Shown: positions 8,662 to 18,800 of the stretch, one piece after another | Numbering within the stretch: position 1 is the stretch's first letter | How the letters are laid out: each line of letters begins with the position of its first letter | From: a bacterium | GTDB lineage: Bacteria > Vulcanimicrobiota > Xenobia > Xenobiales > JADMJV01 | Length of the DNA stretch: 64,000 bases | Reading direction: 5' to 3' | Assembly: GCA_018266105.1 (NCBI GenBank) | Contig: JAFEBA010000102.1 | Coordinates: forward strand, 1-64,000 | The notes under the pieces: model-generated | What the model was told of the DNA's origin: nothing | Database searches by the model: none | Seen by the model: only the letters and a program-made list of their open reading frames with translations | Program-made: the position numbers and the translations under genes

Positions 8662-10167
8662 TTACGGACTGAGGTAGGCTTGCCAGTGGGCCCGGGACTC
8701 CGGCGGGGCCTCGGGGTCGACCTCCAGTCTCCAGGTCTGTGAGTATGCCTGAGCGGACTGGAAGCGCAAGCCGTAGTAGCGCAGAGCCGGAGCGAAATCA
8801 AGAGTCTCACTGCTGCGCAACGCTCGGCGGAAGAATTCGCCCAGGTCGACTCCGGACACCTGAGAAGCCACGGCTTCGAACTGTTCCTCGGTGTAGCCGC
8901 TTTCCCCCGAATACTGGTGGTAAGCCTGACGCATAACCTCATCGAGGCTGGCGCGACCGCTTGTCGCCTGGCGAATTTGCTGGTCCAGCAGAAATCCGAC
9001 CGCCACTCCGCCGCTGCGGTAGCTCACTCTTTGGTGCGGTTCCCAGGTTCGCAGAGAAGCCTCGCTGAGCGAGATATCGATACTTCTTGTGCGCTGAAAG
9101 CCGCCGATGTAGCTAGAAAGGCTTGCCAGGTACTCGCTCGGGTTGGCCAGACCCGCGCGGGTCAGCAGGAGTCCCTCGTAGTAGTGGGTCAGCCCTTCGA
9201 CGATCCACAGGCTGGGAGTCTCGTTGCGGGCTTCATAGTCGAACGGACCCAGAGCAACGGGGCGCAGATTTTTGCCGTTCCAGGTGTGGAAATACTCGTG
9301 GCTAGCGGTTTCCAGCCACTTCCTGTAACCAGCCAGATTCTTCTGCGAGCCGCCGTAGTATTCGATGCAGGTTGAGTTCTTGTGCTCCAGACCGGCGCCG
9401 CCCAAGAATCGCGCTGGCAGGTTAAGGAACCAGTAGCCTCGGGGCGGATCCTGAGCAAAAGGAAAGAAACCCCACAATTTATGGGTAACTTCCACCATTC
9501 TGGCTGCGTCGCGAGTGGCCCGGGCGCGGTCCCAGCTGTCGGGGGGTCGGCTCAGATAGACCAGGCGGTGCCGCACCCCCGCCACCTGGAACTCGTCAAC
9601 CTGAGGTGAGCCAGCCACAATCGGGCAATCGACGAGTTGGTCGAAGTCGCGGGCCCGGTATTCTGCCCGACCCGCGCGAGGCAGGCCTGTTTCTATGGAT
9701 TTCCAGCCTTTCGGTAGCTCCACCCGCAGCTCGATTGCCGGCTGCACCGGCTTGACCGGGCTGATGAAAGTGGCGGCTCCCTGCAGCACCGCTTGCTCTG
9801 AACTGACGTGGTTGCCGGAAATGAAAGGGCCTTCTGCTGATTTGACCCGATAGCGAAGAACGACCTCCGACTGACCCGCACAGATTACGCGCCAGCGATT
9901 CCTACTCAGGGGTTGGAGAGGCAAAGGCCGACTGTCCATACCCAGTGCGCTGAGCTGGTCAACCCGTTTGGAGAAATCCCTGATTGTATAGTCTCCGGGC
10001 GTCCACACAGGCATGAAAAGGTCGAGCTGCGCCTCGCCCCCGGTGCCAAAACGAGCTTCGATCTGGATACAGTGTTGGGCCGCCTCAGGAAACGTCAGTC
10101 TGTAACGTGTCTGGGATTGGGCCGGTAGGGCGGCGAGGGCCAGCCAAAGGAAACCTGGCCGTATCAT
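8662..10167 (-). CDS. M61-family metallopeptidase without PDZ domain
   Basis: Exported zinc aminopeptidase of the glycyl-aminopeptidase (M61) family, about 501 residues. The start at ATG 10167 gives a clean signal peptide (WLALAALPAQS before QTRYR). The N-terminal beta domain carries the family motif PVWTPGDYTIRDF. The gluzincin site is complete: HEYFH (about residue 290) and the downstream WIVEGLTHYYE glutamate. Typical members have a C-terminal PDZ domain of about 100 residues; here the protein stops soon after the segment that normally leads into it (RYYGLRF), so the PDZ is missing or reduced to a short strand. No operon partner is evident. Confidence 0.85.
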   Translation of the reverse strand: MIRPGFLWLALAALPAQSQTRYRLTFPEAAQHCIQIEARFGTGGEAQLDLFMPVWTPGDYTIRDFSKRVDQLSALGMDSRPLPLQPLSRNRWRVICAGQSEVVLRYRVKSAEGPFISGNHVSSEQAVLQGAATFISPVKPVQPAIELRVELPKGWKSIETGLPRAGRAEYRARDFDQLVDCPIVAGSPQVDEFQVAGVRHRLVYLSRPPDSWDRARATRDAARMVEVTHKLWGFFPFAQDPPRGYWFLNLPARFLGGAGLEHKNSTCIEYYGGSQKNLAGYRKWLETASHEYFHTWNGKNLRPVALGPFDYEARNETPSLWIVEGLTHYYEGLLLTRAGLANPSEYLASLSSYIGGFQRTRSIDISLSEASLRTWEPHQRVSYRSGGVAVGFLLDQQIRQATSGRASLDEVMRQAYHQYSGESGYTEEQFEAVASQVSGVDLGEFFRRALRSSETLDFAPALRYYGLRFQSAQAYSQTWRLEVDPEAPPESRAHWQAYLSP

Positions 10168-10314
10168 CTGGCTGGATTCCACAGTTAGCAGGCTGAGCCT
10201 TCAGGAGTGAGCGGCTGGAGCGGTAGAGCGGCTTTCGTTGCGCTGTTGCTTATCCTTACAAAAAGGTCTCTGCAGGAAAGGCTAGGAAGGTCCGTCTCTG
10301 GGAGGTGTGGACAA

Positions 10315-12993
10315 ATGCGTTTTAGGGTGCGAAGTGCCAGATATTCTCTGGCGATTGTCCTGGCGATGTCGCTCTACAGCGGCTGCGGCTCCTCTTCAGC
10401 GGGCCTGTCTGATTCGGGTTTTGGGGGAGGCAGTCAGTCCACGCGCATCCTGGCTCGCACCTACACGGGCACTGTGCATCTGGACAAGAGCGCCGATCGC
10501 GTTGAGGTTCAGGTATTGGCGCCCGACTCGGACATTGTGCTGGCTCGCGCCATCACCAACGGGGCAGGTATTTTTCAGCTGCCTGAAGGTTTATCTCTGC
10601 CGGGCCGATTTCGGGTCTCGGCGCTGACACCGGAAGGGGTCCGGGTGGAGCGTATGGTGGACCCCGGCGAGCTACCGCACCTTTGGATCAACATTCCCTC
10701 TCATCTCATCAGTCTCTTTATTCGACGACACCCGGAAGTGACCGTCGTGCAGGCCGAGAGCGCGCTGCGCCGGGCCTTGGCAATGAGCGAAGGGGAAGGG
10801 CTGTACGGTACTTCCAGTCTACACAATTCGCCGTTTTCGCACAGGCTGTTCTTGCGGGCGGTGCAGAACTCGGGCCTGGGCTTTGAGGGCTACTGCGCGA
10901 AGCTGCTTACCGATTTAGAGAACGGGGGCGGCGCCAGCTTTCGGCCACCTGTATCGAACGCCTTCGGTAAAGTGAGTGCCGGGCGTAAACTGGTTGGTTT
11001 TTTGGCCGAGGAAGTGGGCTCCAAGCTGTTTGACTCGACGGTGGAGTTCAGCGTGGGCAAGATCGCCGGTGCCACCGGTTTTCATATTGGAACCCAGGCC
11101 GAATTCGATGAGATCAACGCCAAACTCGACGAAATCAGCCAGCAGATTAGTGATCTGACCGTTGCGGTGAACACCGGATTTTTGAACGGTCTGATTGCTC
11201 TGCGCAGCCAGAGCGTCAAGGACGTCGTGAGCAATCTGGGGATCGCCCAAGATGCTTTAAGCGCACAGGCTCAGGCCACCAGCCAGAGCTACTCGCTCGA
11301 ACCGAATGTGTATGATCACGGACCAGCGGTGGTTCCCACCCAGACCACAACATTGATCCAGAGCTTCGACTTCTTTGTCAAACGCAAGGCTTTGGACGTC
11401 TTCACCGACTCGCTGACCAGTTCCGACCGGAATGTCAATGTGCTGACTATTGCCAACCAGAAAGCCAGGCAGGAACTCAATATTGCGGATACTACCGGGA
11501 CCGAATACGATTTGCGTCGCGATGACTTGACCGACAAGTTGGAATCCAACTTTGAGCTGTTTGTGGGTTACTGTACTCAGTTGGCCAACGTCGCTTCAGA
11601 GGACGCCACTTCTCGGTACTTACCCCAGGGGCTGAGCGTGAGCGGCTTCATTGCGCCTTCGGGTCCGGTCAACCAGGCTTTGGGCGACATTGTCCGCGCC
11701 GCGCGCATCCTGTTCGAGGGCCACCAGCAGGTGGCCGAATCAGTCGGTTGCGACCGAGTACTGATCGATCGAGAACACAAGCTGATGTGGTATTTGAATG
11801 CTCAACTATGCCAGTATGACGTCGCCCAAAATGGCATGATTGGCTTAGAGGTCAACAACTGGCGCCTTCCGCCGGGCGTGGCCCCACCCAGTCCGCTAGC
11901 GTCCCAGACCGCAAGTGGTTTTTTTCAATATTCCAGTTTCAACAATTTCCGGCGCTCAGAGTTTTTGCCTGGCTGGCGCTTGCCGGAGAGGAGTGAATTA
12001 GAGCTACTTTACAAGCGAGTTGAAGCTCTTGGGGGAGGGGACAAGAATCCTGAAAAAACCCTGGTCGCCCTGAAGAAGCTCGGATTCACGGGGCTTTCCG
12101 AAGATGCCTCGGAAAATTATAAGAAATTTTGGTACAACGGTTCTGTTTTTACGGATATTTTTCACGAATATGATATGAGCAAGAATGAGGATGGCATCGA
12201 ATTACATGCTTTCGGGACCAATCCTTCCTACACCGCCATCTATGTGCGCACGCTGGACTACAATGCCCCCGCCTTCGGCGACACCGTCGACCAATTTCAT
12301 AAAGGCTATGGTCTGGGTCTGAAGAGCATCTATTTTGGTGCAGTAAACCCTCACGACAACGGCAAATTCTTCTTGCGCGAAGTTTATTTATTGGGGGAAG
12401 CCGAAGGTCCGGTGGGCAACTTGCCCTACCCATCCAACATGAGCGACCGGGCGGTGTGGACGCTGGAGAACATGAGCCCGCCCGACTGCGCATTCCTAAC
12501 CTTCCGCGACGACCCCAATACCACCATCGCTTCCGTCCATTTCCGGGGACCCGGCACGGCCACTGTCCGGGCGACCATCAGCCAGCCGATTTCCGCCACC
12601 TGCAGCCAGACCTATTCCACCAATGTGAAACCTGAGTTGCAGTCGATCATGATCTCTCCACAGAACCTGGCTTTGCAGACCGTGCCTGAGACTCCCGCTT
12701 TTCACCAATTTTACTGCACCGGCTACCTGCCTACGGGAGAGACGGTGGACCTGACCAACCTGGTGAATTGGAGCATCCTCACTCCCACCAGCTATCAGGG
12801 CAACAACCCGACCCGCATCACCTCGGGTGTGCCGACGGGAGGAGACCTTATTTTTGGGGAACGTGGCTCCCTACCGTCGAGTAGCAACATCACCATTCAG
12901 GCCGTCTACCGGGCGGGGTCGGTGGATGCCGGGGCGATGTGGACGGATGGCGGCAAGAGCTTCACTGGCACTTCCGTTTTTCACGTGCCTTAG
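10315..12993 (+). CDS. Large lipoprotein with DUF1566-like and Ig-like regions
   Basis: An 892-residue predicted lipoprotein. ATG 10315 is chosen because gggagg lies 9 bases upstream and because it starts a lipoprotein signal ending in LYSGC; an upstream in-frame start at 10207 adds an unlikely N-terminus. After a beta-rich segment comes a hydrophobic helical region (about 230-340) with a regular coiled coil (FDEINAKLDEISQQISDLTV). Then comes a DUF1566/Lcl-like module (DREHKLMWYLN, later GWRLPERSELELL), and a C-terminal BIG2-like Ig domain (LQSIMISPQNLALQ). The helical part recalls alpha-helical pore-forming proteins, but only in pattern. Function unknown; probably surface exposed. Confidence 0.75.
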   Translation: MRFRVRSARYSLAIVLAMSLYSGCGSSSAGLSDSGFGGGSQSTRILARTYTGTVHLDKSADRVEVQVLAPDSDIVLARAITNGAGIFQLPEGLSLPGRFRVSALTPEGVRVERMVDPGELPHLWINIPSHLISLFIRRHPEVTVVQAESALRRALAMSEGEGLYGTSSLHNSPFSHRLFLRAVQNSGLGFEGYCAKLLTDLENGGGASFRPPVSNAFGKVSAGRKLVGFLAEEVGSKLFDSTVEFSVGKIAGATGFHIGTQAEFDEINAKLDEISQQISDLTVAVNTGFLNGLIALRSQSVKDVVSNLGIAQDALSAQAQATSQSYSLEPNVYDHGPAVVPTQTTTLIQSFDFFVKRKALDVFTDSLTSSDRNVNVLTIANQKARQELNIADTTGTEYDLRRDDLTDKLESNFELFVGYCTQLANVASEDATSRYLPQGLSVSGFIAPSGPVNQALGDIVRAARILFEGHQQVAESVGCDRVLIDREHKLMWYLNAQLCQYDVAQNGMIGLEVNNWRLPPGVAPPSPLASQTASGFFQYSSFNNFRRSEFLPGWRLPERSELELLYKRVEALGGGDKNPEKTLVALKKLGFTGLSEDASENYKKFWYNGSVFTDIFHEYDMSKNEDGIELHAFGTNPSYTAIYVRTLDYNAPAFGDTVDQFHKGYGLGLKSIYFGAVNPHDNGKFFLREVYLLGEAEGPVGNLPYPSNMSDRAVWTLENMSPPDCAFLTFRDDPNTTIASVHFRGPGTATVRATISQPISATCSQTYSTNVKPELQSIMISPQNLALQTVPETPAFHQFYCTGYLPTGETVDLTNLVNWSILTPTSYQGNNPTRITSGVPTGGDLIFGERGSLPSSSNITIQAVYRAGSVDAGAMWTDGGKSFTGTSVFHVP

Positions 12994-13129
12994 GATTGGT
13001 GACTCCATTCACGTCGACGGCCTGATGAGCGGCGAAAGAAGTTGGCCGCCCTATCGTTTGCGTCACCGGAAATCGCCCGCGACAGGAGAGAGGGGCAGGA
13101 TCTCAGCCAGTCAATCGTAGCGGGACATA

Positions 13130-13162
13130 CCCTGGACCTGGGCAGACTCAGACCGTCCAGGG
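13130..13162. repeat. Inverted repeat upstream of 13197 gene
   Basis: A perfect 8-bp inverted repeat (ccctggac / gtccaggg, 17-base spacer) lies 35 bp before the next gene. It is followed by aggaacag with no T run, so an operator or a leader structure is more likely than a terminator. Confidence 0.35.
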
Positions 13163-13196
13163 AGGAACAGAACGTGTCTCGAATCAGCCCCCCAGT

Positions 13197-14549
13197 ATGG
13201 ATGCCTTTCTGAAGAATCTGAGCCATAGCGGGCAGTGGGAATCAACAGGTGTTTTCACCTTGAATGTGGGAGCGGCTGCCCGTAAGCTGGCGGCTTATCA
13301 GCTCCCCCGGCCTTCGGCCTGGATTCTCAAAATGGTTCAGGCGGGTGTGGTGAGTGAGTCACCACACATAATCGTTTCCCACAATCGCCAGGCCTCGTGC
13401 TTCGCCTTTGCCAGCCTGGAACCGCTTGACCCGCAGATTATCGCCGCCGGCCTTTGCCAGGTTCAGGAGCCAGCCTCCAGAATTTACGAGTATCTGGTTC
13501 TCGCTCTCAGAGGACTGGTGGGTGAGCAGCGACCCTTTGAGGTTCGAATTCAAAATCGAAGCCGGCTCCACCGATTGACCTGGGACGGTGGTCAACTCAA
13601 GCGCGAGCAGCAGGAGCAACCCGGCTCCAACCTGTCTTTAGTCCAGGTCGTCGCCCGATATACGGGTGATCAGCTCAACCATCGCGCGATCCGGGCTTCC
13701 GAAGTGCGCGAGTTGCAGCACAATGCCCATGCCTGCCACGTGCCCATTCGCCTGGACGGTCTGAAAATCAACGACCTGGCTTTTCCCGCGGGCGAGACCG
13801 GCCAGGGCCAAACTGCTACATTGCTTTTGGCGGGACAGGCTCCGATCCCGGGAATTACCGAATGGGAGAGACCGGATTACTTGCAGCGCCTGCCAAGGCC
13901 GACCTGGAATATGGGTCGGCAAGGGCACGACTCCCAACCCCTGATCAGCGTTTCAGCACCTTCCAGGATCAGCGCCATCTGGAAGGTTGTTATCGGCTAC
14001 GGGTTCGTGGACGACAATGAGGGCCGTAAAAAGACCCAGCGGGTTGAGCCATGCCAGCGTTGCGATCAATGCTGGTGGATTCGCCACGGAGTCGTGGTTC
14101 AAGTCGACGCGATTTCCGGCCTTTTTCCGATTGGAGTTCAGCTCTATCTCTCAGCCGACGAGTTCGAAACCGATCTCGGCGGGTTTCAACTTCTCGAATC
14201 CAGCAGACGGGAACGCCAAAGAAGAATCGACCTGCTGTTCAAGCTTCACCTTCGACAGCATCTGGAGTTTCTGTTGTCGGCGTTGCCCGCATCCCCATTT
14301 CGCTTTTGGACTGTTGGCGATGTGGTCAAGGCTGGAACGGTCGCTTTTGTTGGTTGTAGCAGCCTGATCTGGTCTCCTGCGGCCGCTCAAGTGCTCCTTC
14401 CCCTCGTGGCCGCGGGCGCCCAACTGGGCTGCGGCGCTTTCAATTTACTGCGGTCGCTCAGCTCGCAGCTGACCCGTCATTCGATTCAACTGCTCCAGCT
14501 TTACATCCAGCAGCTTCCTTCGGATTCGAACCATGGAGCAGCGGTTTGA
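13197..14549 (+). CDS. Hypothetical protein
   Basis: A 450-residue product that I cannot assign. The N-terminal 60 residues (FTLNVGAAARKLAAYQLPRP and on through LKMVQAGV) form an amphipathic helical pattern. Four cysteines or histidines around residue 285-300 (CQRCDQCWW, then RHG) could bind metal. A region near 375-430 is hydrophobic (VAFVGCSSLIW; VLLPLVAAGAQLGCG) and may be one or two membrane segments. There is no clear ribosome-binding site before the ATG, so the start is uncertain. The next gene on the same strand is a GspE-like ATPase 190 bp away. Confidence 0.55.
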   Translation: MDAFLKNLSHSGQWESTGVFTLNVGAAARKLAAYQLPRPSAWILKMVQAGVVSESPHIIVSHNRQASCFAFASLEPLDPQIIAAGLCQVQEPASRIYEYLVLALRGLVGEQRPFEVRIQNRSRLHRLTWDGGQLKREQQEQPGSNLSLVQVVARYTGDQLNHRAIRASEVRELQHNAHACHVPIRLDGLKINDLAFPAGETGQGQTATLLLAGQAPIPGITEWERPDYLQRLPRPTWNMGRQGHDSQPLISVSAPSRISAIWKVVIGYGFVDDNEGRKKTQRVEPCQRCDQCWWIRHGVVVQVDAISGLFPIGVQLYLSADEFETDLGGFQLLESSRRERQRRIDLLFKLHLRQHLEFLLSALPASPFRFWTVGDVVKAGTVAFVGCSSLIWSPAAAQVLLPLVAAGAQLGCGAFNLLRSLSSQLTRHSIQLLQLYIQQLPSDSNHGAAV

Positions 14550-14741
14550 GTTTGCCCTTGCCACCACCGCGTAGCGGTCACCATCGAATCTGACGATCCG
14601 CCGCTTTCGTCCAGTTGAGCCAGCCTAAGGGGTCAGTAGGCCAACGACTCCTCCTGCTCTCGGCCGAGGGCAGGTGCTGGCAGCCAGCGGGGTTTCACTT
14701 TTTCGATAAGGCGTCTCTGATTCAGTGTCGAACCGTGCAGA

Positions 14742-15857
14742 ATGGAAGACGAAGAACTTGACCTCGAGACTTTGAAGGAGATGATGGAGGAGGTGGCCGT
14801 GGTTCGAGTCGTCAACCTGATCATCTCCCAGGCGATTCGCGATAATGCCAGCGCCATCCACATCGATCCGGGCGAGCAGCAGTGCCGGGTGCGTTACCGG
14901 GTGGACGGGACCCTCTACGAGGTGATGACCCCGCCGCGCCATCTTCACGCTGCTCTGGTGGGGCGCATCAAGGTGATGAGCTTGATGGACATCGCCCAAC
15001 GGCGGATTCCTCAATACGGTTCGATTTTGTTGCAGCAAGAAAGCCGAGACTACCGATTGCGTGTGACAATTTTGCCCTGCGCCTTGGGCGAGAGGACGGT
15101 TTTTCAGATCGAGCCTCAACAAATTGAGGTCAGACCTGGCCTCGATCAACTGGGACTGAGGCTGGACTTGTTGGAGTTCTGGCGGTCGTTGCTCCAGGGC
15201 CGAGGTTTGTTGATGGTTTCGGGACTGAGAGCTTCAGGCAAAGGCACCGCTCTGCGTGCCAGTCTGGCCTCCCTAGACGGCGCCCAGCGCAGCCTGATGA
15301 GTATCGAGGACCCGATTCGCTATCCAATCCCAGGAGTGGCTCAGGTCGAGTTACAGCATCGCTACGGGCTGGACCTTGGCTGCGCCCTGCGCGGCGCCTT
15401 GCATAGCGACGTCGAAGTGATTATGGTAGGCGAGTTGCGGGGCACGGACGCTTGTCTGCTGGCGGTCGACGCAGCTTGCGCTGGCTGCCTGGTACTGGCC
15501 GGCACCCATAGCTCCAGAGCGGCTGGCGCGGTAGAGCGGCTTTGCCAGCAGGGAGTGGAGCGTTATCTGGTGGCTCAGGCGCTGCGCGGCTCCCTACATC
15601 AGCGATTACTGCGTCGGCTGTGCACTGATTGCCGGCAGGCGGGCTGCAAGCTTTGTCGGAGCACGGGTTATCGGGGGGTGCTGGGAATCCAGGAGTTGCT
15701 GCTCAACAGTCCGGCCCTGTCTCAGGCGATCATTGAGGCTGCGGACCTTCACGAAGCTGCCCGCCGGGAGGGGATGATATCCTTGGAGCAAGACGGTCAG
15801 CGCAAGGTGGAGGCGGCCCTGACCAGCCAGGACGAGTTGCTGCGGGCTCTGCGCTAG
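14742..15857 (+). CDS. GspE/PilB-like ATPase with altered Walker A
   Basis: A 371-residue protein related to the secretion/pilus ATPases that power pseudopilus assembly at the inner-membrane cytoplasmic face. It keeps the N2 domain (SAIHIDPGEQQCRVRYRVDG), the Asp-box region, Walker B (VEVIMVGELRG), the His box (GTHSS) and the CxxC zinc pair (LCTDC, CKLC). It lacks the N1 domain and so is shorter than GspE/PilB. The nucleotide loop is SGLRASGKGT where the family has GPTGSGKTT: the Ser/Thr directly after Lys is a Gly. Walker B has GELRG for the usual GEIRD. ATP hydrolysis may be weak or absent. The pseudopilin-GspF operon is 43 kb away. Confidence 0.85.
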   Translation: MEDEELDLETLKEMMEEVAVVRVVNLIISQAIRDNASAIHIDPGEQQCRVRYRVDGTLYEVMTPPRHLHAALVGRIKVMSLMDIAQRRIPQYGSILLQQESRDYRLRVTILPCALGERTVFQIEPQQIEVRPGLDQLGLRLDLLEFWRSLLQGRGLLMVSGLRASGKGTALRASLASLDGAQRSLMSIEDPIRYPIPGVAQVELQHRYGLDLGCALRGALHSDVEVIMVGELRGTDACLLAVDAACAGCLVLAGTHSSRAAGAVERLCQQGVERYLVAQALRGSLHQRLLRRLCTDCRQAGCKLCRSTGYRGVLGIQELLLNSPALSQAIIEAADLHEAARREGMISLEQDGQRKVEAALTSQDELLRALR

Positions 15858-15896
15858 CGGGCAGCTGAGGTGCCCACACTAGAGGTCAGTGCATTT

Positions 15897-18800
15897 TTAG
15901 TTTGGATTCCCCATCAGGAAGAATCCTGCCCAGTCGCGGGGGTTGGGGTAGCGCTGGCGACAAAGTTCCTGGGCTCGCCGAAAGCTTTGGCCGGGCCCAG
16001 CTCCGGCGGCAATGTTCCGGTAAAACTCGGAGAAGAAAGTGCGGGCGACCTGATCATCCACTCTCCACAAATGGGCGACCACCGTTTCTGCTCCGGCTGC
16101 CGAGAAGCCGGTGGCCAAAGTCACAGGTTCGTCAAGGTCTTGACCCGTAGCGGCGCCTCCCTGGCAGCAGCTCAGAGCCACTAGCGAATGTTCGGCCAAG
16201 GACAGCTGAGAAAGCTGATTGAGTCGCAACGGTCCGTCCTGCAAGTCGATCTCGCTCTCGGTGGGCCGGTCCACTCGGTAGCGCGCGTGGCTGGCAAAGT
16301 GCAGCAGGCCCCAACGCCGATCAGGCCGGTAAAGCAAACTGGAAGTGGCTTGAGTCCCCCGCCTAAGCTCACATTCAGGCAATGACCGTGCCACCTCGGC
16401 CAGCTCCTCAAAGGCGCCGGGCAAGTCGGAGCCTTCCGGGGCCCCAATCGCCAAGGGCTGGCTGAGCTCGTAGGGCCGCCAGCTGCGGTCCGCCATGCGC
16501 AATAGGTCGCCCGAGGAAAGCAGGACCAGTTCAGCTTTGCTGGCGCAGGTTCTACCTTCGGCATCCCGCAATGCCCCGAATGGAACCTGCCAAAGCCAAC
16601 CGTTCGGCACGAGGTAGAGACGCTGATCCGGCATGTCTTGCAAAACCGGTTCAATCAACAGCGAGTAGAGTTCCCTCTCGGCCGGCTGAGCCTGGTCGAT
16701 AGACAAATTCCTGAGGTACGCCTGCATCGTTCCCGACAAATCACCCGCAATTTCTCTACGGTAGAAGCTGCCTTGCCTGCGCAACACAACCAGATAAATA
16801 GATTGCCCCACCAGGCAATAGGTAACCAGGCTTTCGTTAGGCTTCAGCTGGCTCTCGAGATGACGGAGATTGGAGCTGCGCATTGTCATCAGCTGGCTCA
16901 ATTCGGGATTCTGGAGACGCAAATCGTCTACGACTGAGGCCAGGGAGTTTTTCTCTCGGTTGAGTTGACCCGCCTTGGGGGGAAGAAGGTCGCTCCAGGC
17001 CGGGTATTCCTGCAATTTGCGCGTAGCCGGATCCAATGGACTTTCGCGCCAAGGGAAACGAGTGAGCAAATGCCGGCCCCGCTCCCAGTCCTGCTGCTGA
17101 GCAAGTCGCTGCAGCCAATCGAACAGCACCTGCGAGAGTTGCTCGCGAACTGGGTCTCCCATTTTCTCAAGACGCGTTGCGGCATCCTGAAAGTCAATTT
17201 GCCAGTCCTGGCCCAGATCACGTCGTCTCTCAGCCAGCTCCTTGATCAGTTGAAGGGAACCAGGGCTTTCGTGGGCGAGTTCTCGGTTGACCGCTTCTTG
17301 AAGAGCGCTCAGCGCCGCTTGTTTCTGGCCGGATTCCCAGAGCAAGCGAGAGCGCAAGGAAACGAGAGTCGCGCTTCGGCTAGCATCAGGTAGCCTGAGA
17401 TAGAGGCGTTGGGCCTCTTCCAGACATTGCCTGGCCGTTTCGTAACGCTTGGAATCGATCAAAACTGAGGCCTTGTTGAGAAGCGCAGCAAGTTCTTCCG
17501 AAGATTGTGGAGCAGTCCGTTGCGCCGATAGAAGAAACTGATCAGCCAGACTTAACGAGACCGGATCACCTTTGAGCAGCGCGCAGCTTGACAGGGCTAA
17601 TTGGCGCAATTCCTCAGCGGAAAAACCTGGGTCAGCCTGGCGCTCCCCAATCAACTCTCTCATTTCCTGGGAGCGGCCTGTCTGCTCATAGAGATAAGAA
17701 AGCAGACCCACGCTCCGCTCGACGCCTTTCTGATCTCTTCGGTTCCGCGAATTGTTGAGCTCGGAGCGCCACAGACGAATTTCCGAATCCACTTCCCCCT
17801 GAGCTCGCAGAGCAAAGCCTAACGAAGAAACTCCCTGGAGGTGCATGGAAGTCGACGCGTCCGGTCGGTTGATAACCTTCTCAGCCCATTGGCGCCAACG
17901 AGCGTAAAATGGGGTGGGATCTTCGGAGGGTGGCAGGTTGTTGTGTAATTCGATGTAAGCGCCCCATAGACTCTCCTCTGGCAGAGAGTCAAGGCTTCGA
18001 AAATATGCTCGCCAGTGATTCTGCAAGCGCTCCACGTCTCCAACTCTCCAGGCTGACTGCATGGCGGCTGAATGCAACTGGCTTTGAATTTGGGGACTGG
18101 TCGCCCAGCCTCGCTCCAGTGCCTCTTCAGAGGTGGCCAGAGCCTGCAAAGGATAACTCCGAAGTTGACGCAAGGCCAGTCGAGTCGAGAGCTGACCTAG
18201 CGTAAGCTGACCCCAGTCCTCTACCAAGGGGTGCTCCAGTCGCAATTTTAACGTCGCCTCGTATTGCCGAATCGATTCCTGGGTTCGACCGATGCGAATG
18301 AAGTTGTGGCTCAGCTGCTCTCGGGCCTGAATTTCATTTTCGAAGTCCTTGCGGGCGTGGTAGCGGGCCACCAGATTTGACCAGAGTCTTACCCCCGCTT
18401 CGGGAGGGAGAATGTTACGATTGCCTGATTCGAAAGGGGCAAATACTTCGGCGTAGAGGCGGTCAACCTGGACTGGGTCGGGCGCCCGAGCAAAGCTGGA
18501 CAGAGCCCGGGACCATTGGCTCCGGTCGGTGCAGCTCCCCAATACCCTCCAAAGATGCTTCGGGTCGCGAGACTTTCGCGCGATCGAGAGAGCCTCTTCC
18601 CAGCAACGGTCACGTTCCTTCTCGTTCTCTGGAACCAGGTCCACCCGTCCTTGCAGTGCCAACCAGCAGCTCAGCTGGTCATCCAGCCAGCCCTGCTTTT
18701 GAGCCAGATGCAGCGCCGCTCGGCGCAAACTTCGAGCCAAAGCCTTCTGACCTTTGAAATCAGCTGCATTGGCCTGCATCCGCTGCATGCAGTAGAGTAT

